Shown here: positions 10,434-21,258 of the stretch, one piece after another
Layout of the letters: every line of letters begins with the position of its first letter
Position numbering within the stretch: the stretch's first letter is position 1
Source of the DNA: Serinicoccus hydrothermalis
GTDB lineage: Bacteria > Actinomycetota > Actinomycetes > Actinomycetales > Dermatophilaceae
DNA: 64,000 nt
Assembly (NCBI RefSeq): GCF_001685415.1
Contig: NZ_CP014989.1
Coordinates: forward strand, 2,046,001-2,110,000
Reading direction: 5' to 3'
Notes under the pieces: model-generated
Told to the model about the DNA's origin: nothing
What the model saw: the letters and a program-made list of their open reading frames with translations, nothing else
Database searches by the model: none
Position numbers and translations under genes: made by a program

Positions 10434-10994
10434 TCAGCCGTAGGTGTCCCGCGGCCCGCGCCCACCCGAGGAGAGCGGACCCTTGCGCCAGTGCGGGCCG
10501 GCCGGGCCCTGCACGACGATCTCGTCGACCACGTCCTCGCCGATGAGCTCCTCGATCCGGCCCAGGACGGTGGAGGTGAGCAGTCGCATCTGCGTGGCCC
10601 AGGCGGTCGAGCGCGCCCGGACCGTGAGGGTGCGGCCCTCGAAGGCCACGACCTCGACGTTCGCCGCGACCTGGTCGCCGACGATGCTGCGCCACCGGCC
10701 GACGACACCACCGACCTGCACCTCCTCGGCCCACCCCCGACCGGCGACCAGCCGGTCCACCTCGGCCCCCAGCAGCTGCGGGTCACGGCGGCCGTCCGCG
10801 CCCGGCTCCGTGGTGGCCGGACCGCCGCGGCGACGGGACCGCCCCGCGGCCCCGGGGCGCAGACCCTTGTCCCGCGCGGTCCGTCGCGCCCGCGTCAGCG
10901 CCTCCCGTGCCGCATCCATCGGCTCCACGGGGGCGGGAGGCGACGTGGCGGCATCGTCCTGACCCTCCGGCGGGGACTCCGGACGGCCCGTCAC
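10434..10994 (-). CDS. DUF721 / DciA-like protein
   Basis: A 186-residue protein. The first 80 residues are basic and low-complexity ([22 protein letters not shown]). The C-terminal DUF721 domain spans about 85-170: [65 protein letters not shown]. DciA proteins are the replicative-helicase loaders or operators used by most bacteria without DnaC/DnaI. The N-terminal ATG overlaps the recF TGA, so it is coupled to recF, as at the dnaN-recF-DUF721-gyrB locus of other actinobacteria (Rv0004). Confidence 0.9.
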   Translation of the reverse strand: MTGRPESPPEGQDDAATSPPAPVEPMDAAREALTRARRTARDKGLRPGAAGRSRRRGGPATTEPGADGRRDPQLLGAEVDRLVAGRGWAEEVQVGGVVGRWRSIVGDQVAANVEVVAFEGRTLTVRARSTAWATQMRLLTSTVLGRIEELIGEDVVDEIVVQGPAGPHWRKGPLSSGGRGPRDTYG

Positions 10995-12235
10995 GGCAAG
11001 GCCTCCGGGGTGCCGGCTCGCGCGACGACGGAGCCGAGCGTCACGTCGAAGACGCGGGCTCCCTCCCCGAGGAGACGATCCGGGACGTCGTCGGCCACCG
11101 CGGCCGTGACGAGCACCTGCTCGCAGTCCACCACCAGGTCGGCGAGCCGTTCCCGCCGTCCCGAGTCCAGCTCGGCGAAGACGTCGTCCAGCACCAGCAC
11201 CGGGTCGGTGCCCAGGTCGTGGCGCAGCAGGTGGAATCCCGCTAGACGCAGGGACAGGGCGAGGCTCCAGGACTCGCCGTGGCTGGCATACCCCTTGGCC
11301 TGGAGCGCACCGAGGCTCAGCAGCAGGTCGTCCCGGTGCGGCCCGACGAGGCAGACCCCGCGCTCCTGCTCCTGGGCGCGGACCCCCTCCATCGACTCCA
11401 GCAGCGCGGCGACCAGCTCGTCCTGCTCCGGCACCTCACCGGCCGCGACGCGGCGGGCGACGTCGGAGTCCTCGGCGAGGCTGCTCCGGTAGACCGCTCG
11501 GGCAGGGGTGTCGCTGTCGCTGATCGTGCGGTATGCCTCGTCCAGGTAGGGCTGCAGGTCCCGCAGGAGCCGGAGCCGGGCGTAGAGCAGAGCACCGCCG
11601 ATCTGGGCCAGCTGGTCGTCGAAGACGGCCAGCGTGGCCAGCGCGGAGGAGCGGGCGTCCTGGAGGCTCTCGCCCGGGGCGAGGCGCGGTCCGCCGGACC
11701 GGCGCGAGGGCGCCCGCCAGAGGTGGGCGGCCTGCTTGAGCAGGGCACCGCGCTGCCGGACGGTCCGGTCGTAGTCGCCCCGCACCGCGGCCCATCTGGG
11801 CTGGCGGGCCACGAGCAGGTCGTCCAGGAAGCGCCGGCGCTCACCGGGATCACCCTTGACCAGCGCCAGGTCCTCCGGGGCGAAGAGCACGCTGCGCAGG
11901 GTCCCCAGCACGTCCCGCTGCCGCGCGACGGGGGAGCGGTTGAGCCGGGCCCGGTTGGCGCGGCCCGGGACGATCTCCAGCTCGACCAGGGACTCCCGCC
12001 CGTCACGGACGACCGTGGCGCGGATGATCGCCGGCCCGCCTGCGTCGGCACGGACCAGCGGCGCGTCCTGCGCGACGCGGTGGCTGCTCAGCGAGGCGAC
12101 GTAGCCGGCCGCCTCGACGAGGTTGGTCTTGCCCTGGCCGTTGCGCCCGAGCAGCACGCTCACGCCGGGTCCCAGCTCGACCTCGGCCCGGGGGTAGCTC
12201 CGGAAGTCGGCGACGCCGAGATGGCTCAGGTGCAC
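10991..12235 (-). CDS. recF: DNA replication and repair protein RecF
   Basis: A 414-residue SMC-like ATPase that loads RecA at single-strand gaps. Start GTG 12235 gives [21 protein letters not shown], the standard family N-terminus; the frame stays open upstream without homology. Walker A is GRNGQGKT (30-37), the signature region is [11 protein letters not shown], and Walker B/D-loop is [12 protein letters not shown]. The segment [25 protein letters not shown] is diagnostic of RecF. It lies between gnd and dciA and overlaps the latter by 4 bp. Confidence 0.96.
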   Translation of the reverse strand: MHLSHLGVADFRSYPRAEVELGPGVSVLLGRNGQGKTNLVEAAGYVASLSSHRVAQDAPLVRADAGGPAIIRATVVRDGRESLVELEIVPGRANRARLNRSPVARQRDVLGTLRSVLFAPEDLALVKGDPGERRRFLDDLLVARQPRWAAVRGDYDRTVRQRGALLKQAAHLWRAPSRRSGGPRLAPGESLQDARSSALATLAVFDDQLAQIGGALLYARLRLLRDLQPYLDEAYRTISDSDTPARAVYRSSLAEDSDVARRVAAGEVPEQDELVAALLESMEGVRAQEQERGVCLVGPHRDDLLLSLGALQAKGYASHGESWSLALSLRLAGFHLLRHDLGTDPVLVLDDVFAELDSGRRERLADLVVDCEQVLVTAAVADDVPDRLLGEGARVFDVTLGSVVARAGTPEALP

Positions 12236-12279
12236 GCTCGTCGGGGCAGGTCGGGGTGGGTTCGCCGGCGGGGCCGGCC

Positions 12280-13260
12280 TCAGGACCCGTCGCCGGGGCG
12301 GGACTCGCCCGGGTCGGGACGCTGGGCCTCGGCTCCCTGGTGCACCTCGACCTGCTCGGGGTCGCGGCTGCTCTCGTCGTCGAGCATCTTCACCGCGTGC
12401 CCGCCGAACTGGCCGCGCAGCGCGGCGACGGCCTGCATGGCGGGGGAGTTCTCCTGCCGGGAGGCGAAACGGGCGAAGAGGGCGGCGCTGATGACCGGCA
12501 TCGGCACGGCGTTCTCGATCGCCTCCTCGACGGTCCAGCGGCCCTCGCCGGAGTCGGTCGTGTACTCGTCGATGCCCTTGAGCTCGGGGGTGTCGTCGAG
12601 CGCGGTGACGAGCAGGTCCAGCAGCCAGGAGCGGACGACGGTGCCGCGGCTCCAGGCCTGGAAGCAGCCCTTGACGTCCTTGACGATGTCCTTGGCGAGC
12701 AGGAGCTCGAAGCCCTCGGCGTAGGCGTGCATGAGGCCGTACTCGATGCCGTTGTGCACCATCTTGGCGTAGTGGCCCGCCCCGACCTCGCCGGCGTGCA
12801 CGAAGCCCTCCTCGCGGGGCCCCTCGGGCCGCAGCGCGTCGAAGACGGGCATGGCCCGCTCGACGTCGGCGTCGCGGCCGCCGCACATGAGGCCGTAGCC
12901 GTTGTCCAGGCCCCAGATGCCGCCGGACACGCCGCAGTCGACGTAGCCGATGCCCTTGGGCTCCATGATCGCGTCCAGCTCGCGGTCCTCGGTGTACTTG
13001 GAGTTGCCGCCCTCGATGATGAGGTCACCCTCCTGCAGCAGCTCGCCGAGTTTCTCCACGGTGGACCGGGTGGGGTCGCCGTGCGGCACCATCACCCAGA
13101 CGATCTTGGGGCTCTCGAGCTGCTCGACCATCTCCTCGATGCTGTCCGCGTCGCGCAGGTTCTCGTCCAGGTCGTAGCCCACGACCTCGATGCCCGAGCG
13201 TCGCAGCCGCTCGCGCATGTTGCTGCCCATCTTGCCCAGCCCGATCATGCCGATCTTCAT
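12280..13260 (-). CDS. gnd: 6-phosphogluconate dehydrogenase, short (YqeC/GndZ) type
   Basis: A 326-residue decarboxylating dehydrogenase making ribulose-5-phosphate in the pentose phosphate pathway. The N-terminal Rossmann motif is GLGKMGSNM (7-15). Substrate and catalytic motifs are [19 protein letters not shown] and [13 protein letters not shown] with the general-base Lys. The length of about 300 residues marks the short bacterial class rather than the 470-residue E. coli type. The last 30 residues are acidic and variable. The RBS is AAGGAGGAG. Its place between dnaN and recF is common in actinobacteria, with no obvious functional tie to replication. Confidence 0.94.
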   Translation of the reverse strand: MKIGMIGLGKMGSNMRERLRRSGIEVVGYDLDENLRDADSIEEMVEQLESPKIVWVMVPHGDPTRSTVEKLGELLQEGDLIIEGGNSKYTEDRELDAIMEPKGIGYVDCGVSGGIWGLDNGYGLMCGGRDADVERAMPVFDALRPEGPREEGFVHAGEVGAGHYAKMVHNGIEYGLMHAYAEGFELLLAKDIVKDVKGCFQAWSRGTVVRSWLLDLLVTALDDTPELKGIDEYTTDSGEGRWTVEEAIENAVPMPVISAALFARFASRQENSPAMQAVAALRGQFGGHAVKMLDDESSRDPEQVEVHQGAEAQRPDPGESRPGDGS

Positions 13261-13306
13261 GTGCTCCTCCTTGGTCGAATCCGGACAGGCGTGCGGCGGA
13301 GAACCC

Positions 13307-14440
13307 TCAGCCGGCGAAGCGCACGGGCATGAGGACGTAGCGGTAGCTGTCGTCGGCCTCGCCCTCCAGCTCGGCCTGGCCGGAGATGACCGCCGGCCGG
13401 GAGGGCTGGGTGAAGGACAGCCGGGTGAAGGGCTGACCGAGGACGTTCAGCCCGTCGAGCAGGAACTGCGGGTTGAAGGCGATCTCGATCTCCGGCCCCT
13501 CGAGCGTGGACTCGACCGCCTCGCTGCCCTGGGCATCGTCCCCGGTGCCCGCCTCGATCGCGAGCTGGCCGTCGGAGAAGCGCAACCGCACCGGGGTGTT
13601 GCGCTCGGCGACGAGCGCGACACGGCGCACCGCCTCGATGAAGGCCTGGGTGTCGACGACGGCGACGGAGTCCACCGACGAGGGGAAGATCGAGGTGACC
13701 TTGGGGTACTCGCCGTCGAGCAGGCGGGTGGTCGTGCGTCGCTGGCCGGCCTCGAACCCGACCAGCCCGTCACCGCGGCCGGCCTCGCCCAGGGAGAGGT
13801 CCACCGACGCGCTTGCGCCGAGGGACTTCGCGGTCTCGGAGAGGGTGCGGGCCGGGATGAGGCACACGTGGTCGGCATCGGTCATGCCCGGGGACCAGGT
13901 GAGCTCGCGCTGGGCGAGCCGGTAGCGGTCGGTGGCGAGCATGGTGATCTTCTCGCCGGCGATCTCGACCCGCACGCCGGTGAGGATCGGCAGGGTGTCA
14001 CCGCGGTCCGCCGCGATGGAGACCTGGTTGACGGCCTGGGTGAAGGAGTCCCCCGGTACCGAGCCGCTGGCCTCGGCCTGGCCCGGCAGCTGCGGGTAGT
14101 CCGCGACCGGCATCTGGATGAGCGAGAACCGGCTCGAGCCACAGGTGAGGGAGACCTTGCTCCCGTCCGTGGACACCTCGACCGGCTTCGCCGGCAGGTT
14201 GCGGGCGATGTCCGCGAGCAGCCGGCCGAGGACGAGCACCTGTCCCCCCTCGGAGACCTCGGCCTCGACGGTGACGGTCGCCGACACCTCGTAGTCGTAG
14301 GCGGAGAACGTCAACGTGCCCTCCGGGTCGGCGGTGAGCAGCACACCGGCCAGCACCGGGACGGGCGGGCGGTTGGACAGGCCGCGGACGACCCACGCCA
14401 CCGCCTCGGAGAGCACATCGCGCTCGACACGGAACTTCAC
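13307..14440 (-). CDS. dnaN: DNA polymerase III sliding clamp (beta subunit)
   Basis: A 377-residue clamp starting at GTG 14440 with MKFRVERDVLSEAVAWVVRGL. Three tandem clamp folds span about 1-120, 130-250 and 255-377. Typical stretches are RPPVPVLAGVLL in the first fold, PILTGVRVE in the second, and the C-terminal YVLMPVRFAG tail that forms the peptide-binding pocket. It dimerises into a ring that tethers polymerase III. Spacing to gnd is 46 bp. The upstream gap carries DnaA boxes and is the best oriC candidate. Confidence 0.98.
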   Translation of the reverse strand: MKFRVERDVLSEAVAWVVRGLSNRPPVPVLAGVLLTADPEGTLTFSAYDYEVSATVTVEAEVSEGGQVLVLGRLLADIARNLPAKPVEVSTDGSKVSLTCGSSRFSLIQMPVADYPQLPGQAEASGSVPGDSFTQAVNQVSIAADRGDTLPILTGVRVEIAGEKITMLATDRYRLAQRELTWSPGMTDADHVCLIPARTLSETAKSLGASASVDLSLGEAGRGDGLVGFEAGQRRTTTRLLDGEYPKVTSIFPSSVDSVAVVDTQAFIEAVRRVALVAERNTPVRLRFSDGQLAIEAGTGDDAQGSEAVESTLEGPEIEIAFNPQFLLDGLNVLGQPFTRLSFTQPSRPAVISGQAELEGEADDSYRYVLMPVRFAG

Positions 14441-14913
14441 GACACCTCGAACCTTCCGGACATGTTGGTCTTCGGGGCAACTCTGCCACGTCCGCCGTCA
14501 CCGCGCTGCAGCACGTCCCCAGGGACGGAGGAGGATCACCCGGGATGACCAGGAACTCGTCATCGTCATCGGGCCTGTGGATCCTGTGGACAACAGGGCC
14601 ATGGAGGGATGTCATGGCTGGTCGGCGTGCCGATCCGGGCGCGTTCGGACTGTGTATGCCCGGTGGACACCCTGGGAGACGCGGCTCCCCGTCTGGGGAC
14701 GGACGCCGGCGGTCCCCACGGGTTCCGTCGCCGTGCACCACTCATCCCCAGCCTGACCTGCGACGATCCGCACGTCGTCCACACCCCCTGCACAGGCCGC
14801 AGCGAGGCGGGGAGGCGTCGAGGGAGCCCGGTCGTCGGGACGGGTGTGACGAAGGTGAACGCTGAGCCACAACGCACAGGGTTGTCCACAGCTGTGGACA
14901 ACGTGGGGTCGGC
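14441..14913. other. Putative oriC in the dnaA-dnaN intergenic region
   Basis: This 473-bp gap has no gene. Exact DnaA boxes (TTGTCCACA or its complement) are at 14585-14593, 14882-14890 and 14893-14901. Near matches are at 14576-14584 (TGTGGATCC) and 14775-14783 (TCGTCCACA). The position between dnaA and dnaN is where actinobacterial origins have been mapped. There are fewer boxes than in Streptomyces and no obvious AT-rich unwinding stretch, so the origin may also use the boxes upstream of dnaA at 16469-16501. Confidence 0.65.
14881..14902. repeat. Perfect 22-bp palindrome made of two inverted DnaA boxes
   Basis: GTTGTCCACAG meets its exact reverse complement with no spacer. Each arm is one DnaA box, and the palindrome ends 11 bp from the dnaA stop codon. 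It can bind two DnaA molecules head to head, and as RNA it would form a hairpin at the end of dnaA mRNA. Confidence 0.85.
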
Positions 14914-16419
14914 TCAGCGCTGGGAGGCGCGGCGGATGCTGCCGGTGAGCTCGGCGATCTGGTCGTAGAGCGCGCGACGCTCACCGATCTGAGCCCGGAT
15001 CTTGCGCTCGGCGTGCATGACGGTGGTGTGGTCCCGGCCGCCGAACTCCTGCCCGATCTTCGGCAGCGAGAGGTCGGTCAGCTCCCGGCACAGGTACATC
15101 GCCACCTGGCGGGCGTTGACCAGGGTGCGTGACCGGGAGGTGCCGCAGAGCTCGTCGATCGTGATCTGGAAGTACTCGGAGACCTCGCGGATGATCGTCG
15201 AGACGGTGATCTGGGCGGTGTCGCTGCCCGGCACGATGTCCTTGAGGACGTGCGCCGCCAGGTCGGCGTCCGCGCGCTGCGAGGACAGCGAGGCGAAGGC
15301 CGTGACCCGGATGAGGGCACCCTCCAGCTCGCGGATGTTGGTCGAGATGCGGCTGGCGATGTGCTCCAGGACCTCGTCCGGCAGCTGCATACCCTCCTGC
15401 GCCGCCTTCTTGCGCAGGATGGCGATGCGGGTCTCCAGGTCAGGGGGCTGCACATCGGTGAGTAGACCCCACTCGAACCGGCTCCGCATCCGCTCGGCGA
15501 AGCCGGAGAGCCGCTTGGGCGGCTGGTCGGAGGTGATGACGACCTGCTTCTCGCTGTTGTGCAGCGTGTTGAAGGTGTGGAAGAACTCCTCGACCGTCTG
15601 CTCCTTGCCCTGCAGGAACTGGATGTCGTCGACGAGGAGGAAGTCCACGTTGCGGTAGCGCCGCTGGAACGCCCCGGCCTTGTCGTCGCGGATCGAGTTG
15701 ATGAAGTCGTTGGTGAACTCCTCGGAGTTCACGTAGCGCACCCGCACCCCCGGGTACAGCTTGCGGGCGTAGTGCCCGATGGCGTGCAGCAGGTGGGTCT
15801 TGCCCAGACCGGACTCGCCGTAGATGAACAGCGGGTTGTAGGCGCGCGCCGGGGACTCGGCGACCGCCAGCGACGCGGCGTGCGCGAACCGGTTGGAGGG
15901 GCCGGACACGAAGGTGTCGAAGGTGTACTTCGGGTTGAGCCGGGCCTCGTCGGCCGCCCCGGTCACGGCCGGACCGGCCGGGGTGGCCGGCCGGGGTATG
16001 CCGTTGGTCGCCCTGGACCGGGCGTCGTCGGGGGCAGGGTCGGCGGAGGTGCTGGAGCTGGGTGCCGAGGCTGGCCTGGTGAGGGACTCGCGGGTGGTGG
16101 CGCCGCCCGACGTGTCGTCGGCCTCGTCGTCCGCCTCCTCCTCGACCCGCTCGCGCAGGGCGTCGTCGACGGTGATGGCCACCCGGATCTCGAGGTCGAG
16201 CTCGCGCGACAGGCCGTCCTCGATCGGCTGGCGCAGGCTGGTCTCGAGCATCTCCTTGGTGTGCGGGTACGGCACCGCAAGCAGCACGGTCGTGTCGATG
16301 ACCCCCACCATCCGGGTGAGCTGCAGGAAGGCACGCTCCCGGGCGTTGATACCCGCGGTCTCCAGCTGGTCGACCACCCGGGCCCAGACGTCCTCGGAGG
16401 TGGTCGTGGGCTGGGACAT
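14914..16419 (-). CDS. dnaA: Chromosomal replication initiator DnaA
   Basis: A 501-residue initiator. Domain I is about 1-90 ([13 protein letters not shown]...). Domain II, about 90-160, is a disordered linker rich in Glu, Ser, Thr and Pro. The AAA+ domain carries Walker A GESGLGKT (201-208), Walker [12 protein letters not shown] and sensor motifs. Domain IV has the box-binding HTH with the signature [15 protein letters not shown]. The start ATG 16419 gives [12 protein letters not shown]; the frame is open further up but without homology. It is divergent from rpmH, with DnaA boxes at 16469-16501 in the gap, consistent with autoregulation. Confidence 0.98.
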   Translation of the reverse strand: MSQPTTTSEDVWARVVDQLETAGINARERAFLQLTRMVGVIDTTVLLAVPYPHTKEMLETSLRQPIEDGLSRELDLEIRVAITVDDALRERVEEEADDEADDTSGGATTRESLTRPASAPSSSTSADPAPDDARSRATNGIPRPATPAGPAVTGAADEARLNPKYTFDTFVSGPSNRFAHAASLAVAESPARAYNPLFIYGESGLGKTHLLHAIGHYARKLYPGVRVRYVNSEEFTNDFINSIRDDKAGAFQRRYRNVDFLLVDDIQFLQGKEQTVEEFFHTFNTLHNSEKQVVITSDQPPKRLSGFAERMRSRFEWGLLTDVQPPDLETRIAILRKKAAQEGMQLPDEVLEHIASRISTNIRELEGALIRVTAFASLSSQRADADLAAHVLKDIVPGSDTAQITVSTIIREVSEYFQITIDELCGTSRSRTLVNARQVAMYLCRELTDLSLPKIGQEFGGRDHTTVMHAERKIRAQIGERRALYDQIAELTGSIRRASQR

Positions 16420-16824
16420 GGGTGGGCTCAGCCCCTCTCGGAAACGGACCGGACGTCGACAAGAACAGTTGTCCACAAAGTTGTCCACAGGGTGTGGACG
16501 AAGCGGTGGAGATCTGCCGGAAGCGCCGACGCTAACAAGCGTGACCGCGGCCCCGCAAGTGACCGGTTCGACCGGATCCGTGCCTCCTCGGCGTGTCGCC
16601 GCCGAACCTGCTGATCGGGTCGGTGAGGATGCCCGGTTCGGGTGTCTCGGCCGCTGGACGCTCGCGCGTTTGACCGGTGTGGACCCGCTCCCGTACCGTG
16701 GAGCAGGCCGTTTTTCGGCCGCTTTCGCCTGCCCGTGCAGCGTCCTCGTTGACGATGACGGGCTTCCGTTGGCGGCCGAGCCGGCATCACCGACCCGTCC
16801 GTCACCACCCCGACCGGAGCACCG
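16420..16824. promoter_or_regulatory. dnaA-rpmH divergent promoter region with DnaA boxes
   Basis: This 405-bp gap carries no gene. Exact DnaA boxes lie at 16469-16477 and 16481-16489 and a near match TGTGGACGA at 16493-16501, 50-80 bp upstream of the dnaA start. They are placed to autoregulate dnaA or to be part of the origin. The rpmH promoter lies further right. The stretch 16506-16665 shows no other feature. Confidence 0.75.
16670..16699 (+). promoter_or_regulatory. rpmH-operon promoter
   Basis: TTGACC (16670-16675) and TACCGT (16694-16699) are 18 bp apart, a good housekeeping promoter. The predicted start is near 16706, where GGCCG-TTTTT-CGGCC (16706-16720) would form a small hairpin at the 5' end of the leader. 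Confidence 0.65.
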
Positions 16825-16962
16825 ATGAGCAAGCGCACCTTCCAGCCGAACAACCGCCGTCGCGCCAAGAAGCACGGCTTCCGTCTGCGGATGCGGACCC
16901 GCGCGGGCCGCGGCATCCTCGCCGCGCGTCGTCGCAAGGGCCGTTCCGCCCTCTCGGCCTGA
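16825..16962 (+). CDS. rpmH: 50S ribosomal protein L34
   Basis: A 45-residue, very basic protein beginning [20 protein letters not shown] and containing [19 protein letters not shown], the complete L34 signature at normal length. It heads the plus-strand operon rpmH-rnpA-yidD-yidC-jag-rsmG, the conserved order to the right of the origin. It is a component of the large ribosomal subunit. Confidence 0.98.
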   Translation: MSKRTFQPNNRRRAKKHGFRLRMRTRAGRGILAARRRKGRSALSA

Positions 16963-16989
16963 GCGCGACCGAGCGGTCCTCCGGCTGCG

Positions 16990-17373
16990 ATGCTGCCACG
17001 CCGGCACCGGTTGACCTCGAGCCAGGACTTCAGGTCCGTGCTGCGGGGCAGCCGTGACGGGCGGCGGCGACGTCGGGCCGGCACCCCTTTCCTCGTCGTG
17101 CACGTCTCCGTCCCCGCGGTCAGCGCCACCGACGACGCGTCGTCCCCGTGCCCACGCGTCGGCCTCGTCGTGTCCCGTGCCGTCGGCAACGCCGTGGTGC
17201 GCAACCGGACCAGCCGGCGCCTCCGCTCCCTCGTGCGGGAGCGGCTGAAGGACCTTCCGGACGGCACGGACCTGGTCGTGCGAGCCCTGCCACCGGCGGC
17301 AGCGGCGAGCACGCAGCAGCTCGCCGGAGCGCTCGACGAGGGCCTGGCACGGGTCATGGAGCGGGTCGCATGA
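16990..17373 (+). CDS. rnpA: Ribonuclease P protein component
   Basis: A 127-residue basic protein that assists the catalytic RNA in maturing tRNA 5' ends. It starts [21 protein letters not shown]. The RNA-binding RNR motif region is [28 protein letters not shown] (about 57-84), and the last conserved part is [12 protein letters not shown] short insertion ([14 protein letters not shown]) widens the loop before VGLVVS. It sits 27 bp after rpmH and overlaps yidD by 4 bp (ATGA). Confidence 0.95.
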   Translation: MLPRRHRLTSSQDFRSVLRGSRDGRRRRRAGTPFLVVHVSVPAVSATDDASSPCPRVGLVVSRAVGNAVVRNRTSRRLRSLVRERLKDLPDGTDLVVRALPPAAAASTQQLAGALDEGLARVMERVA

Positions 17374-17744
17374 GCGGGCAGCTGCGCGACGTGCATCGTG
17401 GTGGCGTCGCTCGTGGGGAACCCCGCAGCGTGCTCACTCGTCCTCTCGTGTGGTTGATCAGGCTCTACCAGTTCACCATCTCGCCCCTGCTCGGCCCGGT
17501 CTGTCGCTACTACCCGTCCTGCTCCGCCTACGGGGTGACGGCCCTCGAGCGGCACGGCCTGCTGCGGGGCGGCTGGTTGACCGTGCGCCGCGTGCTGCGC
17601 TGCCACCCGTGGGCGGCCGGTGGGGTCGACCACGTGCCACCGCCTCCCGGTGCGGCTGCCCGCGCCCGACCTGAGACGATCCGGGAGCAGCACGCTCCGA
17701 CGACCACCCCGGGCGGCGAGCCCCTCGCCCCCCGCCGAGACTGA
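17370..17744 (+). CDS. yidD: Membrane protein insertion efficiency factor YidD
   Basis: A 124-residue protein starting at ATG 17370 that overlaps the rnpA stop. The core is [68 protein letters not shown], the complete YidD signature with its conserved Cys residues. An N-terminal extension of about 30 residues and a C-terminal tail of about 35 flank it. YidD is a small membrane-associated helper of YidC, whose gene follows 7 bp downstream. Confidence 0.95.
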   Translation: MSGQLRDVHRGGVARGEPRSVLTRPLVWLIRLYQFTISPLLGPVCRYYPSCSAYGVTALERHGLLRGGWLTVRRVLRCHPWAAGGVDHVPPPPGAAARARPETIREQHAPTTTPGGEPLAPRRD

Positions 17745-17751
17745 GGACTCC

Positions 17752-18726
17752 ATGGGATTCTTCGACACCATCCTGTTCCCCTTCATCTGGTTCGACTCCG
17801 CGATCCTCGTCGGCCTGGAGTGGCTGCTCACCCGGCTGGGGCTCCCGGACACCAGCGGGTGGACCTGGGTGCTCGCCATCGTCGGCCTGGTCGTCACGCT
17901 GCGCGCGCTGCTGACGCCCCTGATGATCCGGCAGATCAAGAGCCAGCGCCGGCTGCAGATCGTGCAGCCGGAGCTCATGAAGATCCAGGCGAAGTACAAG
18001 GGCAAGAAGGACCAGGCGAGCCAGAAGGCCTTCCAGGAGGAGACCTTCGGGCTCTACCGGGAGGCGGGGGCGAACCCGTTCGGTGCGTGCCTGCCGATCC
18101 TGGTCCAGATGCCGTTCTTCTTCGCGCTCTTCCGGTTGCTCAACACCGCGGAGACGGTCAGCGTCGGAGAGATCGAGCCGCTGGGTCTGTTCACCCGCGA
18201 GCTGGCGGCCAAGATGGCGGGCTCGGAGATCTTCGGGGCGGGCCTGACGTCCACCTTCCTGCACGACCAGGACCTGTCCGCCAAGATCCTCTCCCTGGTG
18301 CTCATCATCGTGATGTCGGGCACGCAGTTCATCACCAGCCACCAGCTGATGCGGCAGAACATGTCGCCGGAGGCGCTGAACAGCCCGATGGCGCGGCAGC
18401 AGCAGATTCTCATCTACGTGCTGCCGGTCGTCTTCGCCGTCACCGGCGTCAACTTCCCGGTCGCCCTGCTGGTCTACTGGACGGTCAGCAACTTCTGGAC
18501 GATGGGCCAGCAGTTCTTCGTCATCCGGAACATGCCGGCCCCGAACACCCCGGCCGAGGAGAAGTACAAGGCCCGCATGGCCCGCAAGGGCAGGGCCGCC
18601 ACCGGGGTCCAGCTGAAGAACCCCAACTTCATGGCCGAGCGGGAGGCCGCGCAGGCGGAGGTCCGGGCGCGGACCTCGGGCCAGCGGACCCAGCCGAAGA
18701 GCAAGAAGCGCACGAAGAAGCGTTGA
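17752..18726 (+). CDS. yidC: Membrane protein insertase YidC
   Basis: A 324-residue Oxa1/YidC insertase without the large periplasmic domain of Gram-negative YidC. The first helix is near residues 10-28, a second at 37-57 (WTWVLAIVGLVVTLRALLTPL), then the hydrophilic hairpin RQIKSQRRLQIVQPELMKIQAKYKGKK that contacts ribosome or substrate, then three more helices including FGACLPILVQMPFFFALFRLL. The C-terminus is Lys/Arg-rich (KSKKRTKKR), typical of ribosome binding. The start ATG 17752 is chosen for the family-typical N-terminus MGFFDTILFPFIW. Confidence 0.97.
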   Translation: MGFFDTILFPFIWFDSAILVGLEWLLTRLGLPDTSGWTWVLAIVGLVVTLRALLTPLMIRQIKSQRRLQIVQPELMKIQAKYKGKKDQASQKAFQEETFGLYREAGANPFGACLPILVQMPFFFALFRLLNTAETVSVGEIEPLGLFTRELAAKMAGSEIFGAGLTSTFLHDQDLSAKILSLVLIIVMSGTQFITSHQLMRQNMSPEALNSPMARQQQILIYVLPVVFAVTGVNFPVALLVYWTVSNFWTMGQQFFVIRNMPAPNTPAEEKYKARMARKGRAATGVQLKNPNFMAEREAAQAEVRARTSGQRTQPKSKKRTKKR

Positions 18727-18784
18727 GGCGGTGCCGTCGCACCGGCCCGCCCCCAGCCATACCCCACCTGACGTAGGAGAGCGC

Positions 18785-20114
<1,330 letters not shown>

Positions 20115-20140
20115 CCCATCCTTCGCGGTGTCGCGATGGG
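20115..20140. terminator. Candidate hairpin between convergent rsmG and parB
   Basis: CCCATC (20115-20120) and GATGGG (20135-20140) pair, with a CGCG/CGCG inner stem separated by a small bulge. It fills the only gap between the two convergent genes. It lacks a T tract, so it is a modest bidirectional terminator candidate. Confidence 0.45.
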
Positions 20141-20145
20141 CGCTC

Positions 20146-21258
20146 TCAGTCTGCTGAAGCGCTCTGCTCCAGCAGGTCCAGGATGCGGTCCAGGTCGTCC
20201 TTGCCGGCGAACTCGATGACCATCTTGCCCTTGCGCCGACCCATCGAGACCTGCACGCGGGTGTCGAGGCGTCCGGACCAGGTGTCGGCCACCTCGGCCA
20301 GGTCGGGCGCGGGGACGGCGGCGCCACGCCGGCGGCGGGGCGGCGCGTCGTCCGAGCCGAGGGTGATGATCTCCTCGACCGAGCGCACGGACAGCCCTTC
20401 GGCGACGATGCGCTGGGCCATCCGCTCCATGGCCGCCCCGTCGGGCAGCCCGAGCAGTGCGCGGGCGTGGCCGGCGCTGAGCACGCCGGAGGCCACGCGG
20501 CGCTGCACCATCGGCGGCAGCTTCAGCAGCCGGATGGTGTTGCTGATCTGCGGGCGGGACCGGCCGATGCGTCCGGCGAGCTCGTCGTGGGTGCACCCGA
20601 AGTCCTCGAGCAGCTGCTGGTAGGCCGCTGCCTCCTCCAAGGGGTTCAGCTGCGCTCGGTGGAGGTTCTCCAGCAGCGCGTCCCGGAGCATGTGCTCGTC
20701 CTCGGTGGCGCGCAGGATGGCGGGGATCGTCGCCTGGTCGGCGGCCTGCGAGGCACGTAGCCGTCGCTCGCCCATGACCAGCTCGTAGGCGGGCGCTCCC
20801 TCCTCCACCTCCTGCGGCGGGGTCCTGCGGACGACGACCGGCTGGAGGACCCCCAGCTCCCGGATGCTGGCCACCAGCTCGGCGAGCTCGTCCTCGTCGA
20901 AGACCTCGCGAGGCTGCCGCGGGTTGGGACGGATGTGGTCCACGGGGATCTCCACGAAGACCGCACCCGGGACCGGGGCGAGCGAGGAGTCGTCCTGCTC
21001 GATGTTTCCCGTGGAACCAGAGGTGACCGTGCTACCGGTGGGGCTGGTGGTGTCGTTGGCGTCCGGAACGTGAGCGGTGTCCGTCTTCCCCACGGCCTCC
21101 GGGAGACCAGTGTTTCCCGTGGAACGTCCTTCCTCTGTCGGCGTCTCCTGCGCGGCACGCGAGAAGAACACGTCCCGGGGACGCTCCCGCTCACTCTCGG
21201 CCGCCGGAGGGATCAGGGCTCCGAGGCCTCGTCCCAGACCTCGACGTCGTTCGCTCAT
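20146..21258 (-). CDS. parB: Chromosome partitioning protein ParB
   Basis: A 370-residue ParB CTPase clamp. It starts [16 protein letters not shown], the ParA-stimulating N-terminal motif. Residues 20-98 are a disordered linker containing two copies of STGN (46-49, 82-85), each encoded by a parS-like sequence. The CTP-binding domain includes [12 protein letters not shown] and [17 protein letters not shown], followed by the [23 protein letters not shown] and a C-terminal dimerisation domain. RBS AAGGAG. Its ATG overlaps the parA stop. It acts in origin segregation together with ParA. Confidence 0.96.
   Translation of the reverse strand: MSERRRGLGRGLGALIPPAAESERERPRDVFFSRAAQETPTEEGRSTGNTGLPEAVGKTDTAHVPDANDTTSPTGSTVTSGSTGNIEQDDSSLAPVPGAVFVEIPVDHIRPNPRQPREVFDEDELAELVASIRELGVLQPVVVRRTPPQEVEEGAPAYELVMGERRLRASQAADQATIPAILRATEDEHMLRDALLENLHRAQLNPLEEAAAYQQLLEDFGCTHDELAGRIGRSRPQISNTIRLLKLPPMVQRRVASGVLSAGHARALLGLPDGAAMERMAQRIVAEGLSVRSVEEIITLGSDDAPPRRRRGAAVPAPDLAEVADTWSGRLDTRVQVSMGRRKGKMVIEFAGKDDLDRILDLLEQSASAD
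21003..21018. other. parS-like ParB-binding site 1 (inside parB)
   Basis: TGTTTCCCGTGGAACC differs from the consensus TGTTTCACGTGAAACA at a few positions, one in the centre and one in the right arm. On the minus strand it encodes part of the ParB linker around STGN (82-85). Confidence 0.6.
21111..21126. other. parS-like ParB-binding site 2 (inside parB)
   Basis: TGTTTCCCGTGGAACG has the same 14-base core as site 1, 108 bp away, so the frame is kept and STGN is encoded again (46-49). Confidence 0.6.

Noticed and set aside
12236-12886. Extended N-terminus for RecF
   Set aside because: It is antisense-type low-complexity sequence over gnd; RecF homology starts at GTG 12235.
16420-17103. Extended N-terminus for DnaA
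   Set aside because: It would cover rpmH, its promoter and part of rnpA; DnaA homology starts at ATG 16419.
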